From NCBI GenBank assembly GCA_910586095.1, contig CAJUHQ010000004.1, positions 1 to 56,245 of the forward strand: a DNA stretch of 56,245 nt. Direction: 5' to 3'. Made by a program: the position numbers and the translations under genes. The notes under the pieces were generated by a model that saw only the letters and a list, made by a program, of their open reading frames with translations, had not been told where the DNA came from and did not search any database. This DNA is from an uncultured Lachnospiraceae bacterium (GTDB taxonomy: Bacteria > Bacillota > Clostridia > Lachnospirales > Lachnospiraceae). Of this stretch, positions 35,597 through 43,801 are shown in pieces (the stretch's first letter is position 1; each line of letters begins with the position of its first letter).

Positions 35597-36382
35597 CTAT
35601 TCTATGAGCCTTAAAAAGTCTTCTCCCTTCGTTGTCCCAAACTCCTTGTTTCCTATACTGATATGATCCAAGATATTCTCATAACTCTTTTTCCAGTCTT
35701 TGATCATCCTATAATTTCCTTCACAGTCCAAAATATAGGGAACGTTTTCATAGATATATAGAGTGACATCAAATAAATGCGAAGCATACTTCATGCATTC
35801 CGCAAGCATCTTCAAAAGTTGTTCACATTGTTCCAATTCCCCGCAGTCTCGTATCTTTTTTATTCCATCCTCATATTGGACAAGTCCTGTATCCGCCTGT
35901 TCTCCCATGAAGACAACTCCCGTCACCAGAAAATCAGTTTCACATATGTTATACGCTATGGTTTTGCACAGTTCTTCTGACTTAACAACCACATGATCAA
36001 AATAGCTTACCGCCTCACTTAAATTCACATAAGAAGACAGAATACTGCTCGGCGCATAGGATACCATCTGAATCCCCGTTGTCATGCACACTATTGTCCA
36101 TTGATACAACTCATACAGGTTGCGCATATTTCCTATAAAGCCACAGAAATTTTCCCTAATGAACCCTTCCGATTTCTCTTTATAATTTCTATATCTCTCC
36201 GCCTGCTCTTCTACTGTAATGTATTTTGCCCTCAGTTGACTCTTCGGGATTGTGGCATCAAAATGAAGGTCATAGGCAGGCATCTGCGCCATTACCCAAG
36301 TATCCACCCTCTGTATTTCTTCTGTTATCCGATCTGTTCCTGAAACAGTTCCTCTTTTACGGAATAAATCTTTCCATCCCAT
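35597..36382 (-). CDS. hypothetical protein, partner of the NERD gene
   Basis: 261 residues, not recognised. Helical, with YITVEEQAERYRNYKEKSEGFIRENFCGFIGN (about 54-85) and a Cys/Met-rich middle. There is no signal or clear membrane segment, although residues 93-112 are hydrophobic. GGGGAG lies nine bases before the ATG. It starts 19 bases after the stop of the NERD protein and is surely cotranscribed with it. Function unknown; the coupling suggests a shared task in DNA handling or stress. Confidence 0.7.
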   Translation of the reverse strand: MGWKDLFRKRGTVSGTDRITEEIQRVDTWVMAQMPAYDLHFDATIPKSQLRAKYITVEEQAERYRNYKEKSEGFIRENFCGFIGNMRNLYELYQWTIVCMTTGIQMVSYAPSSILSSYVNLSEAVSYFDHVVVKSEELCKTIAYNICETDFLVTGVVFMGEQADTGLVQYEDGIKKIRDCGELEQCEQLLKMLAECMKYASHLFDVTLYIYENVPYILDCEGNYRMIKDWKKSYENILDHISIGNKEFGTTKGEDFLRLIE

Positions 36383-36401
36383 CCTTTGTATCTCCCCGCC
36401 A

Positions 36402-37631
36402 CTATTCCTTAACCATTTCCATGACCTTCTTTCCCATATGGATACCCCCTGCTACCGCCACAATTGCAAGACACACGCCTAAGAGCAGTACCATAAAGCT
36501 GTCAAGGTTATGGAAAATAAACGCACCGCCTATGAGAACGGCTGCTATCATCCCGATCAGTCCATAGGAAACCTTATCCCGCATCCTGTAATAGAGCACT
36601 TTCCCCTCCTGATTAAAACAGACTGAAGGAAACACTTCTTTCACAATTGCTTTGATATGGTTGATCTGCTCCCGATAGGAAACCACTGTAAAAGCATTTG
36701 CACCTATATCTTCGCTTTCCAGAAACTTCCTGATCTTTATTCTTTCTTCATCTGACAACTTTTCATTACTTTGCAGGCTGTCCAGATAAGCCACAAGATC
36801 ACCTGTATTCTTCACCGCCAGTCTGCTGTGCTTTTCTAATCTGACCTGATCATTGCCTATTACGATCAATGGAAAAATAGGGATATCCCTTCCAAGCAGT
36901 TTCCTGAGCGTCAACAGTGTTGCCCTCGCATGCCTGCTGTTCTGATAAGCAGGGTTTTTCACCTGTTTCGTCCTTCTTTTTCCGCACAGATCCCACTTAT
37001 CTTCATCCGTTATCACAAGCCTCTGTCCTGCACCGCCATAGTTCTTGACTTCCAGTACTGCCACCCCATAAGGCAGGATGACAAATGTATCGATCTCATT
37101 GGTATTGCCGCCTTCATCTGCTACATCGAGTACAACATTATGTACAGTAAACTCTGCATATCTGCTTTTTTCTAAGATCCTTGCAACGTTTTCCTCCCCA
37201 ATATCCCCCTTAGCCGCTATGCCAATTTCTTTCTCCATATATGCCTTATATTCCATCAGACTGTTATAAAAATAGCCGAACCAGTCTTCCACAGGCCTTC
37301 CTTCTGGACCTTCCATCATCGGCTTCCCTTCAATGGACCCTGCATCCCTGTAACGGAATACCTCATCATGGTAGACCATCCATTTCTCATGCTTCGTTTC
37401 CAATGGGAGCATCATTTCTTTTAAGAGTCCCATCGTTTCCTCCAATAGGACAAGCTCCTGTCTGATGAAATTCACCCTGCTCTCATTAACAAGCCTGATA
37501 CTGATCCCGTCTGGTTCATGTTCAAACCTATATAACATTTCGTTCCAGTCTGTCTTTATGAATGTGTCAGGATCGTACTTTTTCCCATATGCATACCTGC
37601 ACACGAGCTTCCTCATTGACTCCCTATTCAT
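36402..37631 (-). CDS. NERD-domain (nuclease-related) membrane protein
   Basis: 409 residues. After a helical N-terminal region, residues 140-250 form a NERD domain: GDIGEENVARIL (142-153), NEIDTFVILPYGVAVLEVKNY (178-198). The EID and EVK pairs (Asp181, Glu194, Lys196) are the restriction-endonuclease-like catalytic set. Two membrane segments lie at the C-terminus (about 357-373 and 378-396) and a basic tail ends the chain. It probably acts at the membrane on nucleic acid. GGAGG precedes the start. It leads an operon with the 261-residue gene and possibly the small membrane protein. NERD proteins are often found on mobile elements and beside defence genes. Confidence 0.82.
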   Translation of the reverse strand: MNRESMRKLVCRYAYGKKYDPDTFIKTDWNEMLYRFEHEPDGISIRLVNESRVNFIRQELVLLEETMGLLKEMMLPLETKHEKWMVYHDEVFRYRDAGSIEGKPMMEGPEGRPVEDWFGYFYNSLMEYKAYMEKEIGIAAKGDIGEENVARILEKSRYAEFTVHNVVLDVADEGGNTNEIDTFVILPYGVAVLEVKNYGGAGQRLVITDEDKWDLCGKRRTKQVKNPAYQNSRHARATLLTLRKLLGRDIPIFPLIVIGNDQVRLEKHSRLAVKNTGDLVAYLDSLQSNEKLSDEERIKIRKFLESEDIGANAFTVVSYREQINHIKAIVKEVFPSVCFNQEGKVLYYRMRDKVSYGLIGMIAAVLIGGAFIFHNLDSFMVLLLGVCLAIVAVAGGIHMGKKVMEMVKE

Positions 37632-37783
37632 AGCCCCTCCGATATATGCAATATATTGCTTATATTACCACGAAATCCTCCCCGTTTCAAGGAAAATATA
37701 TGCAATATTTTACTACTAGCAATCATTTACTTATGTTTAATATTTTACATATAACATAAAATAGAGTTATCGGAGGTGTCCCT

Positions 37784-38050
37784 ATGATCAGCTACGATAA
37801 CTTTTGGGAGACAATGAAAAAAAGAGGCGTCACAAAATATTCCCTGATCTACCATTATGGGATCAGCAGCAACACGCTCCGCCGTATGTCACACGGAGAG
37901 TCCATTACCACGTCCACAATCAATGACCTGTGCCTGATTTTACACTGTAAACCGCAGGATATTCTGTCTTTTGAAATCACCGAAGAAGAAAAAGCCTTTA
38001 CAGAGCAGCGGGAAGAAGAGGTTTCCATGAAGAAGAAAAAAAGAACCTAG
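37784..38050 (+). CDS. XRE/Cro-type HTH regulator
   Basis: 88 residues. A Cro/C1-type helix-turn-helix spans residues 5-65 (KYSLIYHYGISSNTLRRMSHGESITTSTINDLCLILHCKPQDIL), of the short HTH_26 type, followed by a charged tail ending in lysines. GGAGG lies six bases before the ATG. It is divergent from the NERD gene, with 150 AT-rich bases between, so it may repress that promoter and its own. It ends at a terminator shared with the convergent 768-residue gene. Confidence 0.85.
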   Translation: MISYDNFWETMKKRGVTKYSLIYHYGISSNTLRRMSHGESITTSTINDLCLILHCKPQDILSFEITEEEKAFTEQREEEVSMKKKKRT

Positions 38051-38075
38051 AATGAGAGTTCTAAGTTCTTTTTTG
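38036..38075. terminator. bidirectional terminator
   Basis: AAAAAAGAAC-TAGAA and TTCTA-GTTCTTTTTT form a long stem between the convergent XRE gene and the 768-residue gene, with T-runs on both strands. Confidence 0.75.
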
Positions 38076-38078
38076 TTT

Positions 38079-40385
38079 TTATAGACGCGTTACAGTAATT
38101 GCGTCCAAATATGGTGTTTCAGTAACTTTGTTTATTTCCATTCGGCATAAGGAAGCTCTAATGCTATAGAACCAATAATTGTGAGCTACGGAAGAAGCAC
38201 AGCTTTTCTTCCCTGTGAATTGACCGTATACCCTATATTTCCCTTTCTCTAACTGAAAATTTCGGGAAATCCATTCAGTCCTTCCATTGCCGCCACCGCC
38301 TTCTGCATTACGCATGGAAAAATCAGTAAGGTTGCTATATGACATACTGTAAGAATAAATTGTTTTCCATGTATTCGTTTCCTCGTCATATTTCTGAAGC
38401 ATGGAAGAACCACTTACAGGATCAGCCGCAGCAATTGCGCTATTGGGTCTAGTTACCGTAAAATACAGTTGCAGATAATCATTTTCTCCCATATCTTCTG
38501 TTATCTCGATCTCTTCCGAATAAGTACCGTTTAAAATCGCCTGATCATAATGTCCATGCCCTGAATCCGTTGTTGTGCTGGTCGAAGTACTTGCGGAGAA
38601 AACCGTTGTTGTTGTTAATTTCAAATCTAAATCCCCGCATTTATCGCAGACCCCATCTACATAGTTATGCCCTGTTGCAGGTATCTCTTCTATAAACTGG
38701 CCTCCACAGATACTGCAGGTATACACCTTTTCTCCTGCTTCCGTACAGGTTGCCTCTTTGGTGACTGTTTCACCCAAAACGTGCTCTTCCTTCTTTCCGC
38801 ATTCATTACAAATATGGTACTCAGAACCATCAAACAAGGTAATATTCTCCAAATATACATCATACCAGTTATAACGGTTTGCATCAGGATTTGCACTACC
38901 CGCTGCATTATAGAAATGAGCCTGTAAAGTAATCGTATTCTTACCAGCATGTAAGGGAATCGTGTCAATAGTATTTGCAGACCCTATGGCACTAACAACC
39001 TGATACTGGCTGTATCTGTGTATTAAATTCCCATTTAATAACAGACGTACAGCCGCACCCTTATCGCCACAACCCATAGTATATGTAAAATAGTATTTAT
39101 AATTATACTCACCTTCATAATCATCAGGCAAAACAATCTCAGCCACAGCATTAAATTGAGATCCTGTATTGCCGCCAGTACATATGCTATTTACATAAAA
39201 GTCACTATAACCATCTTTTGATCCTCTATTCATCCATTTGGTATATTTAGCTGAGTTAGTAGGATAAGCACCTTTTGTACTGCTGACAAGCTGTGGCTCA
39301 ATAGTAAGCTCATATGGTTCATAATGATGTACATGGCTTGGGTCTGTTTCTCCACAGTCTGTACATATATTATTTTCGTAATTGTGGCCCGTTGCAGGTA
39401 TCTCTTCAGTATAAGTATCACCGCAGCCGCAGGTATATGTTTTCTCGCCTGCTTCCGTACAAGTTGGTTCTTTGGTAACTACACCATCGTCATAGCTGTG
39501 CTTATGGTAATCAGGATCTTTTTCACCACAATCTGTACACTCTCCGTCTGCAAAATGATGTCCCTTTGCGGGTATCACTTCCGTATAGCTGTCGCCACAT
39601 TTACAGGTATAAGTTTTTTCTCCTGCCTCTGTACAGGTTGGTTCTTTGGTGATTGTTTCTGTATAGCTGTGTTCGTGATTAGAATCTTTTTCATGACAGT
39701 CAGTACATTCACCATTTTCAAAGTTGTGACCCTTTGCTGGTATTTCTTCTGTATAGCTGTCACCACAGTCGCAGGTAAATGTCTTTTCCCCTGTTTCCGT
39801 ACAGGTTGGCTCTTTGGTGATGGTTGTCACATAATTATGTTTATGTGTCACATGAATCTCCAGTTTAATTTCCATCTGGAAAATGCCTCGCCATGCACCT
39901 GCAGTCAGATCTGGAGCGCTGACCATGTTATCATCCTGCCTATAATTTTCAGCAACTTCTGCAGAATTCCAATGAAACTTATTATGTGTTACATTCGCCA
40001 CAACATCCTCTTTCGCATTTTCAGATGCCTGATCTTTCATATAAAAGTCAATGCTGTCTGTATCAGTGATCCCATCAACAGGTGCTACATAAACACATTG
40101 ATCCGCGTCAATATCACCTGAAACTTTGACTGCATATGTAGACTGTTTCCATCCATCCAATACGATCGTCTTTGGAATCGTAACGAAGAAGCTGGATGCC
40201 TGTTTATAAGTTACTGTTATATCTTCAAGATTTCTTTCTTCTGTCGAAATGTTTTCACCATCGATCACTGTTGTAGAATCACTATTGGTATTTTCCGTTG
40301 CATACGCAGGAATCATATTCCCAAATGTCATACTAAAACAGAGAAGCAATGATAGGAACTTGGGTATTCTCTTTTTTATATTCAT
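38079..40385 (-). CDS. large secreted protein: shared surface domain plus four CxxC repeat units
   Basis: 768 residues. Signal peptide (1-29), then the shared domain (about 55-180) with SSFFVTIPKTIVLD and APDLTAGAWRGIFQMEI. Then come three tandem units of about 45 residues, phrased TKEPTCTEAGEKTYTC-CGDSYTE-IPAKGH...GECTDCGEKD, and a fourth after residue 540. This Cys-rich repeat is common in Firmicute surface proteins and may bind zinc. Two beta-sandwich regions (about 365-530 and 600-750) could bind glycans. No anchor is visible. The gene is coupled (ATGA overlap) to the sortase-anchored-like gene before it, so the two products probably work together on the surface. Confidence 0.78.
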   Translation of the reverse strand: MNIKKRIPKFLSLLLCFSMTFGNMIPAYATENTNSDSTTVIDGENISTEERNLEDITVTYKQASSFFVTIPKTIVLDGWKQSTYAVKVSGDIDADQCVYVAPVDGITDTDSIDFYMKDQASENAKEDVVANVTHNKFHWNSAEVAENYRQDDNMVSAPDLTAGAWRGIFQMEIKLEIHVTHKHNYVTTITKEPTCTETGEKTFTCDCGDSYTEEIPAKGHNFENGECTDCHEKDSNHEHSYTETITKEPTCTEAGEKTYTCKCGDSYTEVIPAKGHHFADGECTDCGEKDPDYHKHSYDDGVVTKEPTCTEAGEKTYTCGCGDTYTEEIPATGHNYENNICTDCGETDPSHVHHYEPYELTIEPQLVSSTKGAYPTNSAKYTKWMNRGSKDGYSDFYVNSICTGGNTGSQFNAVAEIVLPDDYEGEYNYKYYFTYTMGCGDKGAAVRLLLNGNLIHRYSQYQVVSAIGSANTIDTIPLHAGKNTITLQAHFYNAAGSANPDANRYNWYDVYLENITLFDGSEYHICNECGKKEEHVLGETVTKEATCTEAGEKVYTCSICGGQFIEEIPATGHNYVDGVCDKCGDLDLKLTTTTVFSASTSTSTTTDSGHGHYDQAILNGTYSEEIEITEDMGENDYLQLYFTVTRPNSAIAAADPVSGSSMLQKYDEETNTWKTIYSYSMSYSNLTDFSMRNAEGGGGNGRTEWISRNFQLEKGKYRVYGQFTGKKSCASSVAHNYWFYSIRASLCRMEINKVTETPYLDAITVTRL

Positions 40386-40403
40386 AATTTTTCTCTTTTC
40401 TCC
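40371..40403 (-). repeat. 33-base identical gene leader, copy B
   Basis: Covers the end of the anchored-protein gene and the start of the 768-residue gene, identical to 33939-33971. Here it is coding on both sides of the ATGA overlap. Confidence 0.85.
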
Positions 40404-41269
40404 TTTCTTCCCTTTAATTTTGTCAAGCCAAAGGCAGCGGCTATAAATGCCAAACTGTAAAACAGGATATTGCTTTCATCTCCTGTCTGCACTCTGGAAA
40501 TACCTTTATCTGCTTTTCCATCAACATTGCTGTTATTCTGACTTCCACCATTCTGACTGGCATTGTTTTTATTGTTATTATTCTGGTTGCTGTTATTTAC
40601 ATTATTATCTTTTGGCTTAATGGTCACTGTACTGCTTCCTGTCACAGTCGCATAATTGTCCCTCATAATTTTGTAGTAGACAGTATATGTACCTGGCTCT
40701 TTGTACTCTGGTTTCTTTGAGGAATAATTTATTCCATCTTCACTGTACAGGACCTTACAGCCATCTGTTTTTACGGATAAATCAATGGTATGGTTCTTCC
40801 CATCATAAAAGACAATACAATCATCTGCATCAAATTCAATTTCAGCTTCTTTGATCTTTACGACTGCAGAACCCGTGGTTGCTGTATATCCATCTTTTTC
40901 GACTTTATAGTATGTCACATATGTCCCTACATTCGTGTATTCAGGTTTCTTTGTCGAATAAGTTTTTCCATCTGTACTATACAGAATGGTTGCTCCCTCA
41001 GTCTTACAGTCAACAGTGATTCCATGTGATTTTCCATCGTAGATGCCTTCATAACCAGAAGCAGTAACATCAAGTTCTGGATACTTTGGAATTTCTTCTG
41101 AGAAATCATACGTTGACTTATAGATCACTTCACATTCAGCACTGGATTCCTCTGTACTTGTATCTGCTTCCTGAAAGTCAGTGACTTCCGCATATACAGG
41201 CAATGCTGTGACATTAAACAATGCCAGTGGGAGCAGTGCTGTTAATCCCACAAATTTCTTCTTTTTCAT
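40382..41269 (-). CDS. cell-wall-anchored-like protein with two tandem beta repeats
   Basis: 295 residues from the ATG at 41269, which has GGAGG six bases upstream; an earlier ATG at 41344 has none. Signal peptide 1-27. Two repeats of about 75 residues follow, each with YDGK-H-I, ILYS-DG--YS-KKPEY and GTYT-YYK, an immunoglobulin-like pattern. An Asn/Gln/Ser-rich spacer (about 215-255) leads to VQTGDES, a hydrophobic segment and a Lys/Arg tail: the layout of a sortase substrate with a variant LPxTG. The coding bases of the basic tail also supply the ribosome site of the next gene. Confidence 0.78.
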   Translation of the reverse strand: MKKKKFVGLTALLPLALFNVTALPVYAEVTDFQEADTSTEESSAECEVIYKSTYDFSEEIPKYPELDVTASGYEGIYDGKSHGITVDCKTEGATILYSTDGKTYSTKKPEYTNVGTYVTYYKVEKDGYTATTGSAVVKIKEAEIEFDADDCIVFYDGKNHTIDLSVKTDGCKVLYSEDGINYSSKKPEYKEPGTYTVYYKIMRDNYATVTGSSTVTIKPKDNNVNNSNQNNNNKNNASQNGGSQNNSNVDGKADKGISRVQTGDESNILFYSLAFIAAAFGLTKLKGRKEKREKL

Positions 41270-41576
41270 CTCTACCTCCTTCTTTTCTATGGAACTTACA
41301 TAAAAAAGTTTATTGAAACATTTATGTAATATTGGTTTATACAAAATAATTCCTCTATTGCTACTTGTTGTCGCCTTTATCGTATACAGTTACACGAAAA
41401 ATATAATTTATATCCTCTCCGTGGACTGAATTATTATAGTTTAAAGAAAAAATAGGAATTTATAATTATAATGTGAATAACTTTGCCTCTTACAAAAAAA
41501 TAAGACCTGCATACACAAGCCTTATCTTTATCAATATAAAACATTCTGTTTTTTAAACTCTATTCTTTGTTAAAAA
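41270..41576. other. intergenic region upstream of the anchored-protein operon
   Basis: AT-rich. It contains the terminator of the 171-residue gene (41493-41530). I see no reliable promoter or RNA in the rest. Confidence 0.35.
41493..41530 (-). terminator. terminator of the 171-residue secreted protein gene
   Basis: Minus strand ATAAGGC, loop, GGTCTTATTTTTTT; an imperfect stem with a strong T-run. Confidence 0.55.
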
Positions 41577-42092
41577 TTACTCTGCATCTGCGAGTGCAAT
41601 ATTGAAGTTAAATGTACCCTTCCAGTTACCTGCTGTAATGGTTGGAGCCGCTACATTACCATCCTTGGAAGTATCCGCAGTAACCTCAGCACTTGTCCAG
41701 TCAACAACGTCCTGTGTTACATCAGCCTGAACATTTGCTTTCTTTGTTCCTGCTGTTGCCTGATCTATCATATAGAAGTTGATTCCTTCAATATCTGTAA
41801 GTGCATCCTGAGGAGCTACTGTTACTTTCTTGTCAGAAGAAATATCGCCATATACTCTTACTGCATAATCAGAATCCTTAGAAACCGCATCCAGTACAAT
41901 AGTCTTAGGGATCACTACGGAGTAGGAAGATGCTCTTGTATACAGGACCTCTGTATCTCTTGATGTACCATCCTCTCCAACCTCTGTCTGTGAAATAGGA
42001 TCATAATCTGTTGTTGCTGCGCATACAGGAAGAGCACTTCCCATCATCATTGTTCCAGCCATAACTGCTGTTAAAATTTTATTCTTATTCAT
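41577..42092 (-). CDS. small secreted protein consisting of the shared surface domain
   Basis: 171 residues: signal peptide (1-26) and one domain with SSYSVVIPKTIVLD, RVYGDISSDKKVTVAPQD and APTITAGNWKGTFNFNIAL. The same domain heads the BspA-like and the CxxC-repeat proteins, so this is the minimal form. No anchor or second domain. It could be a major subunit of a surface layer or fibre, with the larger relatives as minor tips; this is inference from architecture. AAAGGA precedes the start. A structured leader with a possible pseudoknot lies 50 bases upstream. Confidence 0.78.
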   Translation of the reverse strand: MNKNKILTAVMAGTMMMGSALPVCAATTDYDPISQTEVGEDGTSRDTEVLYTRASSYSVVIPKTIVLDAVSKDSDYAVRVYGDISSDKKVTVAPQDALTDIEGINFYMIDQATAGTKKANVQADVTQDVVDWTSAEVTADTSKDGNVAAPTITAGNWKGTFNFNIALADAE

Positions 42093-42142
42093 TTCTATTT
42101 TTTCCTTTCTTTTCTCATTTTGAGATATTTTTTATGTTAATA

Positions 42143-42216
42143 GCTATTCCTGCTGAATTGCTTCACCGTGGTTAAAGAATAGCTGATGGCCATAGCCCCT
42201 GCTAACCACAACAGGC
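42143..42216 (-). promoter_or_regulatory. candidate pseudoknotted leader RNA upstream of the small secreted protein gene
   Basis: On the minus strand: hairpin GCCTG/CAGG with loop GTGGTTA (42209-42203); stem GCTATTC/GAATAGC (42183-42177 / 42149-42143) enclosing TAACCAC (42174-42168) and a hairpin TGAA-GCAA-TTCA (42165-42154) with a GNRA loop. The loop GTGGTTA is fully complementary to TAACCAC, giving a pseudoknot. I do not recognise the class. Confidence 0.5.
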
Positions 42217-42365
42217 AAAAGTTGTATAATCTTTCTCATCATAAATGAGTCATTAAAAATTATTCAAAAAATATTGAACTATTATATTATTTTTAATTAA
42301 ACACTCTAAGTCTATCTGTATTTCAAAAATATATCATTCTTTTTTGCACTAGCTCAATTTTTTAC

Positions 42366-42401
42366 TATAAAAAATCCCTCTTACCATTTCTGATAAAAGG
42401 G
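42366..42401 (-). terminator. terminator of the SH3-tailed membrane protein gene
   Basis: Minus strand CCCTTTTA / TAAGAGGG stem (42401-42376) followed by ATTTTTTATAG. Confidence 0.7.
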
Positions 42402-42421
42402 ACAAACTATACAACAAATCA

Positions 42422-43321
42422 TTACTTTCTTTTTAATTGATTGTTCTTAAATTCATCCAATTTGTAATTTTGAATCCATCCACAGCACTCACTACCCTCT
42501 TCATCTTTCCAACATATTTGCACCCATTTTCCACGCTTATCAAGCACCTGCACCACACATCCTTCGGATAAATGCCCCATTACTCTGGATGTACAATCAG
42601 GTTTAATTCTCGGCATGACATCATTCCGATTAACAATTCGATACTGAAACATATTCCAATAGTCTGCATCTATATTCAATACATTTATGTAATAATTATT
42701 TGTTTCATAGACTGAATTATAAATTTTCGTTGACGTATCAACAAATAAGCCTTTTAAACCTGCAATAATAGATATAATTATTCCGATTCTTTCAATTATC
42801 TTCCATACATCATCTGTAGTAAGTTTCTTTTTCTCTTTTACTACTTTTATTTTAGATGAATCTTTATCTATTATTGCTTCACCTTTATTATATTCCTCTT
42901 TCACCTCAGCAACAATTGATTCCAAAATTACTTTTTGCTCTTTTGGCTCAATATTTTCTTTCTTTTCTTTTGCTATTCTAAATGAATTCTGTAGTGCTTT
43001 TGCCATCATATCATAATCATAATTAGCAAAAGGATTTGACACCTTGAGTACTCTCGTAATACTTTCTGTGTCTATTTCCGAAAAAGCGTCATATATACTT
43101 ACTCCCATCTTTTGAATGGATTCAAGCTGTCTCTGTATTGATTTCACTGATGAGAAATCAAATGTCTGTATTTTTGATATTGGTTCTAGCTGTGATGCCA
43201 TACTTTCTGCAATTTCTTCCCAGTTTACCCGCAATTTAGCTGTAGCACAACTTAACGAAGTAAGTGCTGCCGTCAAACCTTTATAATCTGTTTTAGGTAT
43301 TACATTTTGAATATCATCCAT
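42422..43321 (-). CDS. membrane protein with C-terminal SH3-like domain
   Basis: 299 residues. The N-terminal 165 residues are helical (EEIAESMASQLEPISKIQTFDFSSVKSIQRQLESIQKMG). One membrane segment lies near 175-192 (IIERIGIIISIIAGLKGLF). The last 70 residues (YRIVNRNDVMPRIKPDCTSRVMGHLSEGCVVQVLDKRGKWVQICW) are a bacterial SH3 domain. The order (helical part, membrane, SH3) resembles abortive-infection-type or surface-sensing proteins, but I cannot assign it. AAAGGGG precedes the start. It stands alone with its own terminator. The stretch upstream is the structured noncoding island. Confidence 0.7.
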   Translation of the reverse strand: MDDIQNVIPKTDYKGLTAALTSLSCATAKLRVNWEEIAESMASQLEPISKIQTFDFSSVKSIQRQLESIQKMGVSIYDAFSEIDTESITRVLKVSNPFANYDYDMMAKALQNSFRIAKEKKENIEPKEQKVILESIVAEVKEEYNKGEAIIDKDSSKIKVVKEKKKLTTDDVWKIIERIGIIISIIAGLKGLFVDTSTKIYNSVYETNNYYINVLNIDADYWNMFQYRIVNRNDVMPRIKPDCTSRVMGHLSEGCVVQVLDKRGKWVQICWKDEEGSECCGWIQNYKLDEFKNNQLKRK

Positions 43322-43801
43322 AATATTTCCCCTTTCTGACTACGAATGAATTACTATCCCTTTGATTACAAAGATTATCATAATATTATGTCAATAGCAA
43401 TAGATTCTTGCCGCCATATGTTTACACAACCAATATTTCTTAATGTTAAGAAAAGGGTATCAACTTCTAATCCAGTAATTCCAATCCCTTTTCTTATAAA
43501 ATCTAATCTTACGGCTCTACGTTAGGAAACGGGTCTCGCCAATCTATGCTTTCCCCGCGCGCGGACAAAGCATGAACAGATTGCCTCACCCTTTACGCTC
43601 CGCTATCAAGGAAATTGTTCCTGCTCGCAGAAACAATTTGTCCGCAAGCGGACGACCTTGAGCAGGGCCATAAAAAATATGAGGACAGTCCACTGGACTC
43701 TCCCCCCATATTTTTTATTTGAGATGCGCTCGACCCGTTCGGGCATCTTTGATTCAGATTAAATACTCAATATAAAACAACTATTACTATTTCAAATTTA
43801 T
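43322..43801. other. intergenic region with GC-rich structured island
   Basis: 480 bases between the SH3-tailed gene and the NACHT gene. The outer parts are AT-rich; 43,500-43,750 is GC-rich and packed with inverted repeats (see the ncRNA entry). No open frame of interest was seen. Confidence 0.5.
43540..43747 (-). ncRNA. candidate structured RNA or transfer-origin-like element, strand uncertain
   Basis: Ordered inverted repeats: CAATCT-ATGCTTT / AAAGCAT-gaac-AGATTG (43540-43583); a three-way junction closed by CAAGG (43607-43611) / CCTTG (43656-43660) with arms AAATTGTT...AACAATTT (43612-43639) and TCCGC-AA-GCGGA (43641-43652); ATAAAAAATATG / CATATTTTTTAT (43670-43718) with AGTCCA/TGGACT inside; and GATG...CCCGTTCGGG...CATC (43723-43747). 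The apical GAGCAGG of the first arm can also pair with CCTGCTC at 43660-43666. The island differs sharply from the AT-rich surroundings. Confidence 0.5.

Larger units (their letters stand above)
42093..42421. other. intergenic region holding leader RNA candidate and a terminator
   Basis: Left third: the pseudoknotted leader. Middle: featureless AT-rich DNA likely holding the promoter. Right end: terminator of the SH3-tailed gene. Confidence 0.4.

Noticed and set aside
42143..42216. Known c-di-GMP riboswitch
   Set aside because: The conserved c-di-GMP-I core and the c-di-GMP-II motifs I know are absent, so no class was assigned.
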